Shown: positions 1 through 11,903, counted from the first letter of the stretch. The stretch is 64,000 nt of DNA from Epinephelus fuscoguttatus (GCF_011397635.1 NC_064761.1:36916143-36980142); one strand, 5' to 3'. The notes: generated by a model not told the origin, from the sequence alone. Numbers and translations are program-made.

Positions 1-497
1 TAAGCTAAATTAGAAGCTGTAATGGCGGACTGCCAGCACTCTCGCCTGTTCGGGGGTGATGACGTTTAATGTCCGCGACAGGGTTTGTAGTCGTATTGAG
101 CAACTTGTTAGCAACCGCCTTTTTTACGACACATAAAAGCTTCAAAATTCACAAGTAGGGTATTTACTGATGTGTTTTATGTCGTAGAACAAAACCTGAA
201 ACTCGCTTAAGCTTTTGTTAACCACAGACCTTATTTCAGGCATTTTACCAAAATCCCATTCAAAAAGCTTACTGACTTTTAGATGAGAGAACCGGAAGTG
301 CTAAAAGCGCTAATGGAGTTCCAGGTTTACTGGCACACTCTATTGTCTGGGACGTTCTAAAAATATTAGTAATCTAACAACTCTCTCTGAAATATAAAAA
401 CAAGAGTGCTAAACCTCAAATTCATTCATGTCATAGATTTTTAAGTCTGGAGCTGTTTCATTTGCAGTGAATTGGGAAACATGTTCTAGATGACACT
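1..497. other. Intergenic DNA, nothing recognised
   Basis: AT-rich non-coding sequence. I see no convincing exon, repeat family or RNA gene here. Confidence 0.5.
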
Positions 498-679
498 CAG
501 TACGTTTACATGCAGCTTGAGAAAATCGAATTATTGGCTTAGTACAACTGAAACTGGACTTTTGAATGCATGTTAACAGCTTAGTCCAACTGAAATTGGA
601 CTATCTATAGCTCAACTTACACACTGAGATAATTCGATTGAAAATCCAACTATTGCTGCATGTATCCATTTATCGTGGA

Positions 680-1470
680 TAGGGTTGGGTTGGTATGAGG
701 AAAAAAAAAAAACGGTCCAGTTTTTGTGAAAAACCACATCAAGTTGGTAATACCGGATTTTCGCCACTTGGGGGCGCAATTGACTCATTTAAAATTAAAA
801 CACGACCATAGGACAACAGAGTGACAGTAACACGTTGTTTCTTTTATTCCTTAAAAATAAATTTGCAGATTTACCTTACTCAATCAGTGCAAACAAGGGT
901 TACCTCCTTTGTCTGGTTCTAAGCCAAAGTGTTGCCATATTGGCACATTCTTTGATTTCTTTGAGACTAAATTGTCCGTCATTATCGAGTCCCTGTCACA
1001 CAAACTCCAGACTACAGTACAGGCCTCGGCGCATGCGCATTCGCACCCCCTAGCTCAGTCCCCGCCCCACCCCCACCCCCCTCTCTCTCCTGCTCGCTGT
1101 GCGCTTGGCGAAGAGGCAGACACAGGTGCTCACAGACTCGGGCGTACTATAAGCGGAGCGGACTCCGCAGGAAATGTCCGCAGTCATTCGGGCTTCCATA
1201 GTTGAGCGCACTTCCGCGTTGTAGTTAATCCCTGCAATGTGAAAAATACATGCTGAGCAGTCTTGTGTGACACTGGTGTCCACACGGTCGTAAAATCTGA
1301 GCTTTGCGCGCACAGGGCTTGTGGACGTCCGCTTTTAGTCCGGGTGGACTTCCACGGAGAATGTTTGGGCCTGACGTATGTGGTCCAGTCGGTCTCAAAA
1401 AAAAAAAAAACCCGGTCCAAGATGGAGTACCGAACCGAAATTGGTATTACCGAGAACCGACCCAACCCTA
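680..1470. mobile_element. hAT-type non-autonomous element, nested, with 8-bp TSD
   Basis: Ends are tagggttgggt (680) and acccaacccta (1470). They are flanked by a perfect 8-bp target duplication, atcgtgga, at 672-679 and 1471-1478, which is the hAT signature. The short ORFs inside look random. The middle (about 1133-1370) is a GC-rich module that also occurs, inverted, in a different hAT element at 24388-24980. Confidence 0.85.
1133..1370 (+). repeat. GC-rich module shared with 24534-24810 (inverted copy)
   Basis: The sequence from cagactcgggcg through tttgggcctgac matches the reverse complement of 24534-24810 over most of its length, including blocks such as gtgaaaaatacatg and gtaaaatctgagctttg. 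The two copies sit inside hAT elements with different termini. It is non-coding as far as I can see. Confidence 0.75.
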
Positions 1471-2968
1471 ATCGTGGATTCCCACCAAAAGCCTCATGAG
1501 CATCATAAGCAGCCAGCAGCCATTCATTTTCAATGCACAACGGTGACGAAGGGCGTCAGGGGCGTCGGCTGCAGTGAGCGGCATGATGCCAGCGACCAGA
1601 GCGTCAGGTAGAAGTTGAGAGAAGCTGAACTTTATGCAAATGAGCAACGCCGCCGCTGAAGCAGCAGCCAATTGCAGACCGGGTTTGCAGGACTCTGTGG
1701 ACCCAGACTTATTTACCACCAATTACATTTCTCAGTGGTCCTACGTGCCAACAGGAGAGTAAAATCATAATAATAAAAGACTCATAAAAGCTATATGACT
1801 TTGTTTATTAGCATTATTTTAATTGTGCAATGAAAGTCATGGATAATACATAGTGAAGACATAAATAATACTATATTTGTTCATCATTGTAAAATGCACA
1901 GCCGGTCAGCCTAGATGGACACATCTGCAGCGCCCGGCCTTGCCCCTTTGGCCGCTGCAAGTGCCTGCTGGAGCTGGCAGTGTGAGTGATGTCAGAGCAA
2001 CCAGAGTGCCCGCAGGCGACCATGAAGCTTTTGGTGGGAATCTTCAGTTAGTCCAAGTGGAGTCGGACTCGGCGTTCTGCGCATGCACCACTTTTTCTTT
2101 GGCAGGCTTTCATCCGAAGAAGAAGGAGATGACGTAGCAGCAGTGCAGTAACTCCCGGAAAAATAAACGAACAAACACCATGGCGACTGAGAAGCAGAAG
2201 ACACACTTTTGGACGGACAAGGAAACTACATTCATGCTCTGACAGCTAAAGGAGCTAAACATTTTGAAGTTTATGGATGGTGGGAAAATGCGAAAGGTAG
2301 ATTTATTTTAAAAAGTTTCTGAACAAGAACAAGAACTAGTTCAATACGCACTATATTAAAAAGGACACAGCGCCACCTATTGAGGCTGAGTCAGACATAC
2401 GTGGTCAGAAAATCGATTTTGTCTTCTGCATATATACTCAGACAAGACGAGAAATATTGACTTGACTGATTAGCCGAGCTATGAGCTTAGCTCGACTACT
2501 GCGTGCATGTAAACGTACTGACTGAGAGTGTCCAGGAGAATGTTTTGAGTATATGGGTTTATTTTCTGATTCAGAACTGGGTATAAAAAAGAAAATCAGC
2601 ACTCTTTGAGTCTTCAGTATCAGTCTCCCATTCATTATGTGTTGAACAGCTCCAGACTTTATAACTTATGACATCACAAGTTGAGACTTTTCTGGTTTCT
2701 GGCTTTGCGAGACAGTAGCTCATGTTCACAAATACTGACTGAACTTCCCGAGGCCATGGAAATAACATATTGGAATTCTTAATTTATGTTTTCTTTACTC
2801 TAATGCTGTGTTCCCACCAAATGCAATGAACGCGATTTACTCACGCGTAACATGAGTTTGGACGCCGGACCATTTTGTTAATTCGCGTTATCGCGTCAGT
2901 CATGCGAGTAGCGAGCCCGCCCATTTTCACTAGATAACAACATCTGGCCTGCCATTCTCTCCTCAACC

Positions 2969-3268
2969 ATGGCTGAGATAACCACCATCGCTGCTTTGTA
3001 CCTGCTCTGGAAGTCCCAGATGCGTCGGAGGGCCAAACGCCATTGTTTTTGGGTTCACCCTATCCTGCAGAAGCGCATCCAGCTCGGCGAGTTTCCCAAC
3101 CTCCTCCAGGAACTCCGTCTGGATGATAACTGCTTTCAGCGGTACTTCAGGCTGACTGGGGCCCAGTTTGAGGACCTGTTGGCGAGGGTTGGCACCAGGA
3201 TCTCCAGGCAGGACACCAGCTACAGGTGCTCCATTTCAGCTGTGGAGCACCTGTCCATCTGTCTCCAG
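2969..3268 (+). pseudogene. HARBI1-like transposase N-terminal fragment
   Basis: About 100 codons starting at an ATG with a good context (accatgg) read a basic, helix-rich N-terminus followed by a segment with RYFRLTGAQFEDLLARVG. That segment matches the region before the DDE nuclease of PIF/Harbinger transposases and HARBI1 (family knowledge). The catalytic DDE part is absent. The frame is interrupted by the hAT at 3269. After the hAT the sequence resumes as gtctccg followed by gtgagt at 3780, which looks like an old splice donor, so the fragment was probably the first exon of a two-exon transposase. It is not a functional gene. Confidence 0.7.
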
Positions 3269-3771
3269 TAGGGATGGGCATCAATTTTCGATTATCTATG
3301 ATTGATTGTTAAGGCTTTTGATCGATCACAAATAATTTTGATCGATAGTCGCAGTGTTTCCCCTACAATGCCTGGCATAGGTCTGGCGAGCCGCCGTGCC
3401 AATGAGACGCCCCGCCCAGTGAGCACAGCAGCTCAACGGGCCTACGAGACCCCCGCCCCGCCTTCCCTCGAGGCCTCTGAAGACACTACGCCATTGAAAG
3501 ACGGAGGTTTTGCTGAAAACTGAAGCCTGTAATTCTGGCTGGCAACGGTTGTAAACACCCAGGGGTGAACTGCGCATGCGCGCCATTCTTCCTCTTTGGC
3601 CTGGGGGGTTGAAGCTCAAAACTGGGGCAGCTGTGCTCTCTTGCGCTGACAGTCTGTCCTACACTCTTTTGTTTTCTCTCTTTTGAAATACTCGCTTATG
3701 AATTAATCGATAATTGATCGTTAATTTTTTTGATGATCGAATAATGAATTTTGATCGTTTGCCCATCCCTA
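3269..3771. mobile_element. hAT MITE inserted in the Harbinger element
   Basis: A 503-bp element with ends tagggatgggca and tgcccatccctA. It is flanked by 8-bp duplications gtctccag (3261-3268) and gtctccgg (3772-3779), with one mismatch. The interior near both ends is rich in atcgat motifs. It has no transposase. Confidence 0.88.
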
Positions 3772-4129
3772 GTCTCCGGTGAGTAGCAGTTTATTGTTGT
3801 GTCAACAACTGGACGCTTTCGCGGCACAGCGTCGCGTGAATTCGCGTCTGTTTGCGTCTTTGCATTGACTTTGTATGTAATCTCGACACGCAAATTTGCG
3901 AATTCACTTTTGGTGGGTACACAACATAAGGGCACCCTGGAGGCACTTTATCGTGATTTATCTACCAAAGGGTCATCCAAGCGGGCCATTTTGCTATACA
4001 TGACCAGAATTTTTGCTGCAAATAATTATATATTGTTTGATTAGAACTCCAGTGAATGTAGGTGTGGCTGGAAATATTGTTTGACTGTATTGAATCTACA
4101 CAGACATCCTGCTAAATGACTTATTTCTC

Positions 4130-4134
4130 CCCAG
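4130..4134 (+). promoter_or_regulatory. scly: Splice acceptor for a probable 5' UTR intron of scly
   Basis: A pyrimidine-rich run ending in ccccag stands 7 bases before the scly start codon, so the ATG exon probably begins at 4135 and the promoter lies in an upstream exon I cannot place. Confidence 0.5.
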
Positions 4135-4141
4135 GAGTGCT

Positions 4142-7100
4142 ATGGCCAAACAGTCTGATGACATCACCTCAGTAAATGGTCTCACCCTCACAGGCCATAC
4201 CTCTCAACATTATTCAGAAATGAATCTGCAAAGGTAGGAAGGTTTTGATTTTGGTTGGTCATGCGGTATCATGTCACAACAGCTGGCGTTTTCACCCTGT
4301 GAGTCTGTGTGTGTGTGTGTATGCCATCATAGCAAACTGTACTACTGAAGAGGCCGGGTATTTCGCCAGGTGTTTTTATGTCCGTCTGTCTCTCGGTCTG
4401 TCTGTTTGCCTGTCTGTATGTAGACAGATATTTTTCAATGCAATAGCATCACAACCATGCAAAATACAGACAGGTGTGTAGTTAAGATCAAAATGAAGGC
4501 TGAGCTGGAAGAAAATTAATAATGATAAGAATAAATTTGATTTGTTATAGCACCTTTTCCAGAAATAAAATCCACAAAGAGCTTCACAAAAGACCATTAA
4601 ATCGCTGTATTGGGGCTGGAGTGATCCCATCACAACAGGTCTCTAGGTCACTCTGAATCTATTAGTGTTTAAATTAATGCAAAATTTAATTGATCAGATG
4701 ACTTGCAAATGCATTGTGCCAAAAAGGTTTAAGGCAGTATGAAATAAGATGATAACATTTCTCTCCAATGTAATAAAAGGATCTACATGGACTACAATGC
4801 CACTACTCCACTGGAACCAGAAGTGATCCAGGCTATTTCTGAAGCCCTTCAGGATGCCTGGGGAAACCCGAGCAGCAATTATATAGCAGGTGAAGAATCC
4901 TTAAACCTTCATCTAAATGCCTATGAACAGATGTTGGAATTGGGAAGCAAAGAATGTGTGCAAATTAATTTTCTTTACTGTCGGTGAGCTAATGCTGCTT
5001 TTCCATTATTTGCCTCCTCGGCACCAAACCCGTAATTTTGTATCTCAGCATGCCAACTATAAAAATTACTTCTTGTTTAATCTTTTATTTCTAGGCGCTA
5101 AAGCCAAGGCAATAATTAATCATTCCAGAGACAATGTGGCGAGAATGGTTGGAGGTAAAGCAGAGGACATCATTTTCACATCAGGTGGAACAGAGGTAAT
5201 CACCACTGTTAGTTCGCTTGTTTTGCTCTTGTTCTGAAAAGCTACTTCACTTTTGTGGGAAGCTGTAAAATATTTAGTGCAGAATTGTGGTATCATGGAT
5301 ACGACGGCAGCTCACAGCAAACAAATCTTTCAGGCCAATAACCTGGTGCTCCACACTGCTGTGGAGCACTTCAGGAGAAGCTGCAGGGCTGCGGAGCAAG
5401 GTGAAGGGCACCAGAATGGAAACAATGGCCTCCCTCACATTATCACCTCTAATGTGGAACACGACTCGGTCAAACTAGTAGCGGAGCACCTACAGAAAGA
5501 TGGCAAGGCAGGTAGGAGATCCTGTAGTTTTGTTCAGAATAATACCAGAGATTTTTTTTTATCAAACAATCACCCTTTATTTAAAAAGCAAATCTAAAGT
5601 AGCTTCCTTATGTTAACCTCCTTCCTTGGCTTGTATTTGTCACAGATGTGACATTTGTGCCTGTGTCTAAGGTGACAGCCCGCGTGGAGGTGGAGGATAT
5701 CATTGCTGCGGTGCGTCCAAACACTTGTCTCATCTCAATCATGCTGGCCAACAATGAGACAGGAGTCATCATGGTAAGAAGGAGACAGAGGCTTAAATAC
5801 CTGTCAGTCTCTCCTGTGTTCTCTTCTATCTCTTTATAGCACTGATGATAGAGAAATTTCACTTACATTATCCAAGTGGCTGAAAAATGAAGCCAACGTG
5901 GAAGTGCCAAAAACTGCAGTTTCTCTAACGGCCACTTGAGGCTGACTCCAAAAGCGAGTCAATCTCCAGTCGACCTCCCATGTTAAAATGCCCAACTTTA
6001 CAGTAGAAAAAACATGTTTACAGCCTGGTACAAAAAACTAATTTCCCTTTTTATGACAAGACTTAATGCTAAAGTCATGCGTATCAAATATGAATTCCTA
6101 AGAACAATTCCAATGCAAAAACAAAAAGCTCCGTAAAGTATTTTCCCCTGTATGCTGAAACATCTTCCCCTCGTTAGCCACTCCAAGAGATCTGCCAGAG
6201 AATAAAATCCCTCAACAAGCAGCGCGATCAGCTCAGGATCCTGCTCCACACGGATGCTGCTCAGGCTCTGGGGAAAATCCGAGTTGATGCCTGTGAACTG
6301 GGAGTGGATTACCTCACCATCGTGGGACACAAGGTCAGGAATCTATTGTAAAAAAATATCTCGATTTGGCATCGTAAAAGAAACATGTTTCGAAAGGTTT
6401 TGTGACATTTCTAGTTCTACGCCCCTCGGATTGGTGCTCTGTATGTGAACAGCCCTGGAGTGAGGACACCGTTGTATCCCATGCTGTTTGGAGGAGGACA
6501 GGAGAGAAACTTCAGACCAGGGTAAACACACTGCATTGTGTTTCTTGAGAAATCATCAAGTACAAAATAGACATGGAAAAACGGCCAAGATCTAAATAAA
6601 AAGAATCTGTTTTCTCTTTTTCTGAATTTTACAGCACAGAAAACACACCAATGATTGCTGGTCTGGGAAAGGTATGTTTCCTACTTCATGTATGTGTTAC
6701 TCAAATTTTTTACTAGCACTACATTTAAAAGTTTCATCCATTTTACTCTAAATGAGTTTTTATCTTCCTGATATAAAGGTGCATTTTTGAGTGGAAAAAC
6801 AAATGTCTTGTCAAAATGATTAAGCAGTTGGTTGCAGATCTTTAAAAACAGACACCTGCAGCGACTAGTCCACAGTAATTGGCCTTAGTAGATCAACTGA
6901 GGAGGCTGCTAGCTGCTGTAAGGCCGACAAAAAGTACAAGCTTTACAAGTACACTTTCAAATGATACCACTTCTTCTCTTCCATGTTCCAAATATATCAT
7001 TATTATAACCTCAGGTGACTTGGCAGTGAAAATGAGTTAAAAGACAAATACCATTGATATTATTTCTTTACTTAGACATCATACATGTCATATTATGCTT

Positions 7101-7961
7101 CATTTATAGCGACTGGTTTATTATGTGTCTGTCAGGCTGCAGAACTGGTGACCTCTAATCTGTCAGATTATGAGGGCCACATGCGAAGTACCAAACTTTA
7201 CTTGGAAGAGCGACTGAAGGTGAGTTTGGATCCATTCAGAGAGATCAAAAATGTTACATTCTGGGGATTTTTGTTCTTTGACTTTAAAATAATACCCTGC
7301 AGTATCATTATTCTGTTGCTTCTCTCTTAAATTAAAAGCACCCATCAGTACGTTTTCCTTTTCAGGCCGTCTTTAAAGACAAGATCCACTTCAACAGCCA
7401 TTACCCTGGCTCTGATATCCTCCCTAACACATGTAACGTGTCCATCCTGGGCCCGACATTACAAGGTGATGTCACGACTCTTCCGTCTCTGTCCTATGTC
7501 TGTCTTGGCCAACCAGTCCAAAACAGTGTCCTCTAACCCTACATCAATGTCAGCAGAGATAGTTCATGACCTGCACAGGGCTATTTGTAAACTACAGAGG
7601 CTTTGAATGATTTATTTCCTTCTCCTGCTTTAGGCTGGAGGGTATTGTCCAACTGTAGGAGGCTGCTGGCCAGCGTTGGCGCTGCCTGCCACTCAGACAG
7701 TGGAAACAAGTAAAAGAGTCCCGCCTTTACCTGTTATTCTTTTGTCCAGAGAGCATATTGATCACAGTTACATAACTCCCCTGCACTGCACTGTGTCTGT
7801 CCATCAGGCCTTCCCATATCCTTCTGAGCTGTGGCGTCTCCTCAGAGGTGGCAGCCAATGCCTTGAGGTTGAGCGTGGGCAGAGGGACAACCAAAGCAGA
7901 TGTGGATACAGTTGTGGAAGATCTGAGGGAAACTGTGCAGCTGCTGGAAGAAATGAACTGA
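4142..7961 (+). CDS. scly: Selenocysteine lyase, 12 coding exons
   Basis: PLP-dependent class V aminotransferase-fold enzyme that splits selenocysteine into alanine and selenide, recycling selenium in the cytosol. Exons: 4142-4233, 4780-4889, 5095-5195, 5334-5511, 5646-5773, 6178-6333, 6415-6521, 6635-6671, 7136-7219, 7366-7465, 7634-7709, 7808-7961. All junctions are GT-AG and the joined frame is open for 440 codons, close to mammalian SCLY. Signatures: [18 protein letters not shown] near the N-terminus, TSGGTEANNLV, ASP229 in [10 protein letters not shown], the PLP lysine K255 in [21 protein letters not shown], and the catalytic cysteine C383 in [10 protein letters not shown] with following serine/glycine-rich loop. 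No active-site residue is missing. The N-terminal 31 residues are poorly conserved. A splice acceptor (ccccag, ending 4134) lies just before the ATG, so an upstream non-coding exon is likely. Cysteine desulfurase (NFS1) is excluded by the SCLY-type C-terminal motif. Confidence 0.96.
5870..6050. repeat. Interspersed repeat fragment in scly intron 5
   Basis: Contains blocks (ggccacttgaggctgactcc; gtttacagcctggtacaaaa) that recur near 51330-51380 and 62905-62965 in this window, so it is a dispersed family, probably a MITE. The ends are not resolved. Confidence 0.5.
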
Positions 7962-7974
7962 TGGGCTTCATGTG

Positions 7975-7980
7975 AATAAA
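7975..7980 (+). terminator. scly: scly polyadenylation signal AATAAA
   Basis: A canonical AATAAA lies 14 bases after the scly stop codon (tga, 7959-7961), implying a very short 3' UTR. Confidence 0.7.
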
Positions 7981-8104
7981 CAGTTAGGTCAAATAAGGAC
8001 GTACAGAATTAAAAATACATCATCTGCACTTATTGTTACATTAAAGTGGAGAAAGACAACTTTTCAAGTCTCCCCCAAAAACAATAAGATCATGCTACCG
8101 TTAT

Positions 8105-9290
8105 TTTGATACAGAGGTTGACTAGTATTGGTTTATCTGACCAAGCAGTAGGCTGGTTTTCAAATTACCTCTCTAAAAGGTCTCAATTGTTCCAATTTGA
8201 TGGGCTCACCTCTAACTGACTGAACACCTGTAGGGTGTACCCCTGGGTTCTGTCTTAGGTCCGCTGTTATTTCCAGTCTATATTAATAGTATAGCATCAA
8301 AACATGGATGGTGCCAACTTTCATTTTTATGGGGATGATACAGTGATATATTAGGCCAGTTCCTCCATTACAGAGACTTTGGTAAAATTGCAGGCTGTAT
8401 TTAATTTTATCCAGATTCAGTTTTCACAACTAAAGCTCATAAAACTAAGGTATGTATTTTTCAAATGCAAGGAAAAAGCCTGTGAAAACCAGTAATATTA
8501 GTAGTGCTCAGGGAAAGAAGTTAGAAATGGTCTCTTGTTACAGATATCTTGGTATTTGGCTTGATGACTTCCTGTCTTTTAAATCTCAGGTTGATACTGT
8601 TTTTAAAAAGCTGAGGTTGAAGTTTGGGTTGTATTTCAGAAACAAAACCTGTTTCTCCTTTGAGGCCAGAAAAAGATTGGTCTCTGCTACGTTTTTAACG
8701 CTTGTGGATTACAATAATCTGTTGTACATAAATGTATCTGTGCATTGCTTGCATATGATACTGCATACTATAGTGCTTTGAGATTTGTTACTGATTATAA
8801 AGCCTTCACCAATTGCTGTACGCTTTTTTCCCAGGGCTGGTCGACCTTTTTCGAGGCTCAGTCATTGATTTATGTTCATTTATAAAGCCATAAGGGGCAA
8901 ACTCCCTTCATACATTTGCACTTTGATCTAACTGTAGTTGAAGTTTGAGATCTCAAGATTTAGTCTTGTCTGTTCCTAGTGCATGGACTGAGCTCGGAAA
9001 GAAAGCTTTTAAAAGCCTTCAAAAAAGATTTCAAACTGAGAAGAATGATCTCTCTACTGGATTTTAAACCTCTCATAAGTGCAAGGGTGAATGGATCATT
9101 TGGTACTTGTCATTGTGTGTAGGTATTTTAATATTTCTACATGTTACTGTATGTCCTCTGTGTTTTTTATTGTGCTTATTTTTGTTTGTAACTTTTTGTC
9201 ATGCTGTTGTCTTGGCGAGGTCTCCCTTGAAAAAGACGTCAGTGATCTCAGCGGGACTTACCAGGGTAAACATGGGTTAAATAAATTTAA
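8105..9290 (+). mobile_element. Non-LTR retrotransposon relic (reverse transcriptase part and 3' tail)
   Basis: Translated pieces show a decayed RT: AVGWFSNYLSKRSQ (about 8145-8190), a YGDD-type block (FHFYGDDTVIY, about 8320) and, in an open stretch from 8452, VSCYRYLGIWLDD and FRNKTCFSFEARKRLV. These are typical of fish jockey-superfamily LINE C-termini. Stops and frameshifts interrupt it. The 3' end (gtctcccttgaaaaagacgt ... gttaaataaa, about 9220-9290) looks like a LINE tail. Not expressed as a protein. Confidence 0.7.
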
Positions 9291-10089
9291 CAAAAGAAAA
9301 GGTCACTCTTCATTTTCCTCAGAACCTAACAACTACAGTTCAATCAGGAGAGACTCGTTTTTAGTTTTGGAAAAAAAAATTTTTAATGACAAGTGCACAT
9401 GAGAATGAAAATGTGAATGCCTAGAATGACAGCTGAAAGCTGCAGAGGAGAGAACAGATGTAAAATCTCGCAGTGACGACCTGATTGGCTGATGGAGGTC
9501 GTGGCTAATTACAATAGGACAGCTAGAAGAGTGAACGCCCAGAGGCAGCAGATTGGAGGAAGCAGTGGGAGTGGGAGAGGGAGAATTGTGAATGAATGAG
9601 CACAGGAAGGTCTTCCTGATTGAATTTACGCTGAGCTTCATTTTACCTAACCTTTGAAACATAAAATCATCATAACAGCAGTAACCACTGCTCAATTAGA
9701 AATGCTTCTGAAAAGAAAATATATTCTTTGTTTAACTTATCAAACAGATATTGAATTATAGATGAGTGTTTCTGGTGATAGTGTCAGCTAACATTTAGCA
9801 ACATGGCTAAGGCTAGCTATGATTTCTAACGCTAGTGGCCAGTCACAAACAATTTGTTTCTGGCTGGTACTGGCTTACTTGTAGCTCCTGGTTAATTTTC
9901 TGTCTGTTAGCATTAGCTAGTTGTAATGTTAGCATCATGGCTACCAGTAACAGCCAGGCTACTTTCCAAGGCAAGAACTAGAGATAGAAACCCTGATCTC
10001 AATGCTACGATAAAAACGAGTAAAACACCCAGTATTATTGATGAGTATGTAGGTTTTATACTTTAAAGAAAACTTCACCTGCATTTTGC
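9291..10089. other. Intergenic DNA, nothing recognised
   Basis: Low-complexity and AT-rich sequence. A g/a-rich stretch at 9540-9600 and several agctagc-rich words at 9790-9930 are the only visible structure. Confidence 0.4.
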
Positions 10090-10248
10090 TTTTATTGGAC
10101 AGGACAGCCAAGTGTGAAAGGGGGAGAGAGAGAGAGAGAGAGGATGAGACGCAGCAAAGGGCCACAGGCTGGACTCGAACCCGGGCTGCTGCAGCAACAG
10201 CCTTGTACACGGGGCGCCTGCTCTATCCACTATGCCACCGAAGCCCCC
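10090..10248 (-). mobile_element. tRNA-derived SINE (family A)
   Basis: Read on the minus strand it starts ggggcttcggtggcatagtg. It has an A-box-like tggcatagtggatagagc and a B-box gggttcgagtcc at the usual spacing, followed by a body cctgtggccctttgctgc and a purine/pyrimidine simple-repeat tail (gagagag at 10121-10142). Related copies lie at 19590-19761 and 21325-21490. It is too degenerate around the acceptor stem to be a tRNA gene. Confidence 0.8.
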
Positions 10249-11029
10249 AAAGTGATCATTTGTAAATCAGTTGCTTTTTTCCTTGAATCCATGAAGAAAA
10301 CTTTGTGTTTCCTGCATCCTTCCAAGGCTAATCAAAGAAGGCTTGGACATGCTCTATGACCCCATGGAAACTATGGGATATGACACGTGCAATGTAACTG
10401 GAGTTGCAATGTTGTAGGGTTACAGCAGACAGCGCTAGAAATAAAGGGATGGTGTCCACACAGGTGCTCCTTTGGTGTGCTTGGCCCGACAGAACTTAAT
10501 GGGTACGTTCAAAGAGATGGTGGCCAACATACGGTAGTACATTTTTAAATTAAAAGCATTTGTTTTTGGTCTTTCATTAAGCATCTTTTCAGAACTGTAA
10601 TTCTCACCCATCTCTTTCTAAAGATATTTGGGGCTATGGATGCCTCAGTTAAAGAAATCAATCATCCTCATGTTCTATGCTAGACCAACAGCTATTGAGC
10701 CTTTCGGAAAGTGCAGACTAGATTTTACTGCATGTGTTGTACCCCAGTGATGTGACACTGTGACATCTTCTCTTTTTAACCTCCTTGCATGCCTCCACAG
10801 TATGAGTAGAATCCAGAAAATGGATGTTTGGGAAGTTTGGAAATGGAACTTTCAATACAGTTCTGCTGTTTTTAAATCTGCTTGTCTGTGACTTCAATTC
10901 ATGGCATGAATTCTTCAAAAATTCAAGGTAAAATGCAGTGAGTAATTGATCTAGTGGTTATTCTGTGGGTGATTAGTAATGCAAAATGGATGACACTTCT
11001 TTTGTGCCGTAAATCAATACTTCATTGTT
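10249..11029. other. Intergenic DNA, nothing recognised
   Basis: No exon, SINE or TIR element seen in this stretch. Confidence 0.4.
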
Positions 11030-11185
11030 CCGGGAGATCATAACCTGGTGGCAGACAGAATGGCATAGTGAAAGTGACGCTTATAGGGAACCAGTCTAAA
11101 TGCAGATGGTGTCATTATTTTACAGCCATTACATTGTGCAATCAACATTTATTTCATAATAACAAGTTACAGCAAAAACGTGTCT
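11030..11185 (+). repeat. Interspersed repeat, second copy at 21045-21195
   Basis: Shares ggcagacagagt-like, tgcaatcaacatttattt and taacaagttacagcaaaaa blocks in the same order with 21045-21195. Family and ends are unknown. Confidence 0.6.
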
Positions 11186-11903
11186 GTTGCTGCTTTAACT
11201 GATCATGTAAAATGGATGAAATATTTAATATGAATAATAAAAATGGAAGAACTTGAAGTGACCTGAGGGGTGATGTTATGGAGAGATGACTGTACTCAGC
11301 TTCCATCACGTCATGTGAGCAGCCAATCAGCTAATTGGCGTCAACATTTATGAGTGTTATTGACATCAAATATTAACACGCTTTTAATATTTTTCTAATC
11401 AGCCACAAAATATTACATGTAGATGATAATCTCGCAAATGTAACATCTGTTTAGTCTCCCCACTGAGATGAATTTTTAAAATAGTTGTAAAAAATAACAC
11501 TCATTGTAATCCACCAAGTCTTGGCTCTGACTTCTCCCATTACTTAAGTTTCCGTGCCGCCTCAGCTCCCCCATCTCCAGTGAAGCATTGGCGCGTGTGC
11601 CAGCATATGGTCACTGCCACACAAAGGAGAGCAGGAGGCCACGAGTTCTGCGCCTCCACCCGTCTTTCATTACCTTTCTATCTCACTGGCTCTGACCCCC
11701 TCCTCTCTCCCCAACAGCCGTGCTGGCCAGCTGGCTGCCGCTCAGGTGTCACTTTCCTGGCTCGGAAAGAGGCAATGAGTGCATGAGTTTTTGTTATTGA
11801 ATGAGAGTTGAGCATGAGCGAGAAGGAGATGTTAACCTGGTGGGAGCCAAAGAGCTCCGGGGAGCTTGTTCTGCGTGCCATAACTTACTCATAGCAGCCA
11901 GGG
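11186..11903 (+). other. espnl: Upstream region of espnl
   Basis: Non-coding sequence up to the espnl start. An in-frame TAG at 11892-11894 stands just before the ATG. No TATA box or clear transcription start is visible. 11540-11780 is more GC-rich and may hold the 5' UTR. Confidence 0.4.

Larger units (their letters stand above)
498..2520. mobile_element. DNA transposon with 17-bp terminal inverted repeats, non-autonomous
   Basis: Positions 498-514 (cagtacgtttacatgca) are repeated exactly in reverse complement at 2504-2520, marking a TIR-bounded element of about 2 kb. It has no recognisable transposase. A complete hAT element (680-1470) is inserted in it. Sub-terminal sequence is rich in short aactgaaa/ggact repeats on the left side. 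The target-site duplication is not clear, so the superfamily is left open. Confidence 0.7.
2804..3926 (+). mobile_element. PIF/Harbinger-type element, relic, interrupted by a hAT
   Basis: Terminal inverted repeats begin tgctgtgttcccaccaaa (2804) and, on the other strand from 3926, tgttgtgtacccaccaaa. A TAA trinucleotide flanks both sides (2801-2803 and 3927-3929), as expected for Harbinger elements (TWA targets). It contains an ORF resembling the N-terminal part of a HARBI1-like transposase and is split by a nested hAT at 3269-3771. Confidence 0.8.

Noticed and set aside
1184..1540. 118-aa minus-strand open frame
   Set aside because: It overlaps a hAT element and its shared GC-rich module; the frame is not kept in the second copy.
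2969..3271. 100-aa open frame as an independent gene
   Set aside because: It lies within a Harbinger element, lacks the catalytic part and is cut by a hAT.
8452..8781. 109-aa open frame after scly
   Set aside because: It is the C-terminal part of a decayed LINE reverse transcriptase.
10178..10230. tRNA gene on the minus strand
   Set aside because: A and B boxes are present but the acceptor stem does not close and a SINE body follows; the same holds for the other SINE heads.
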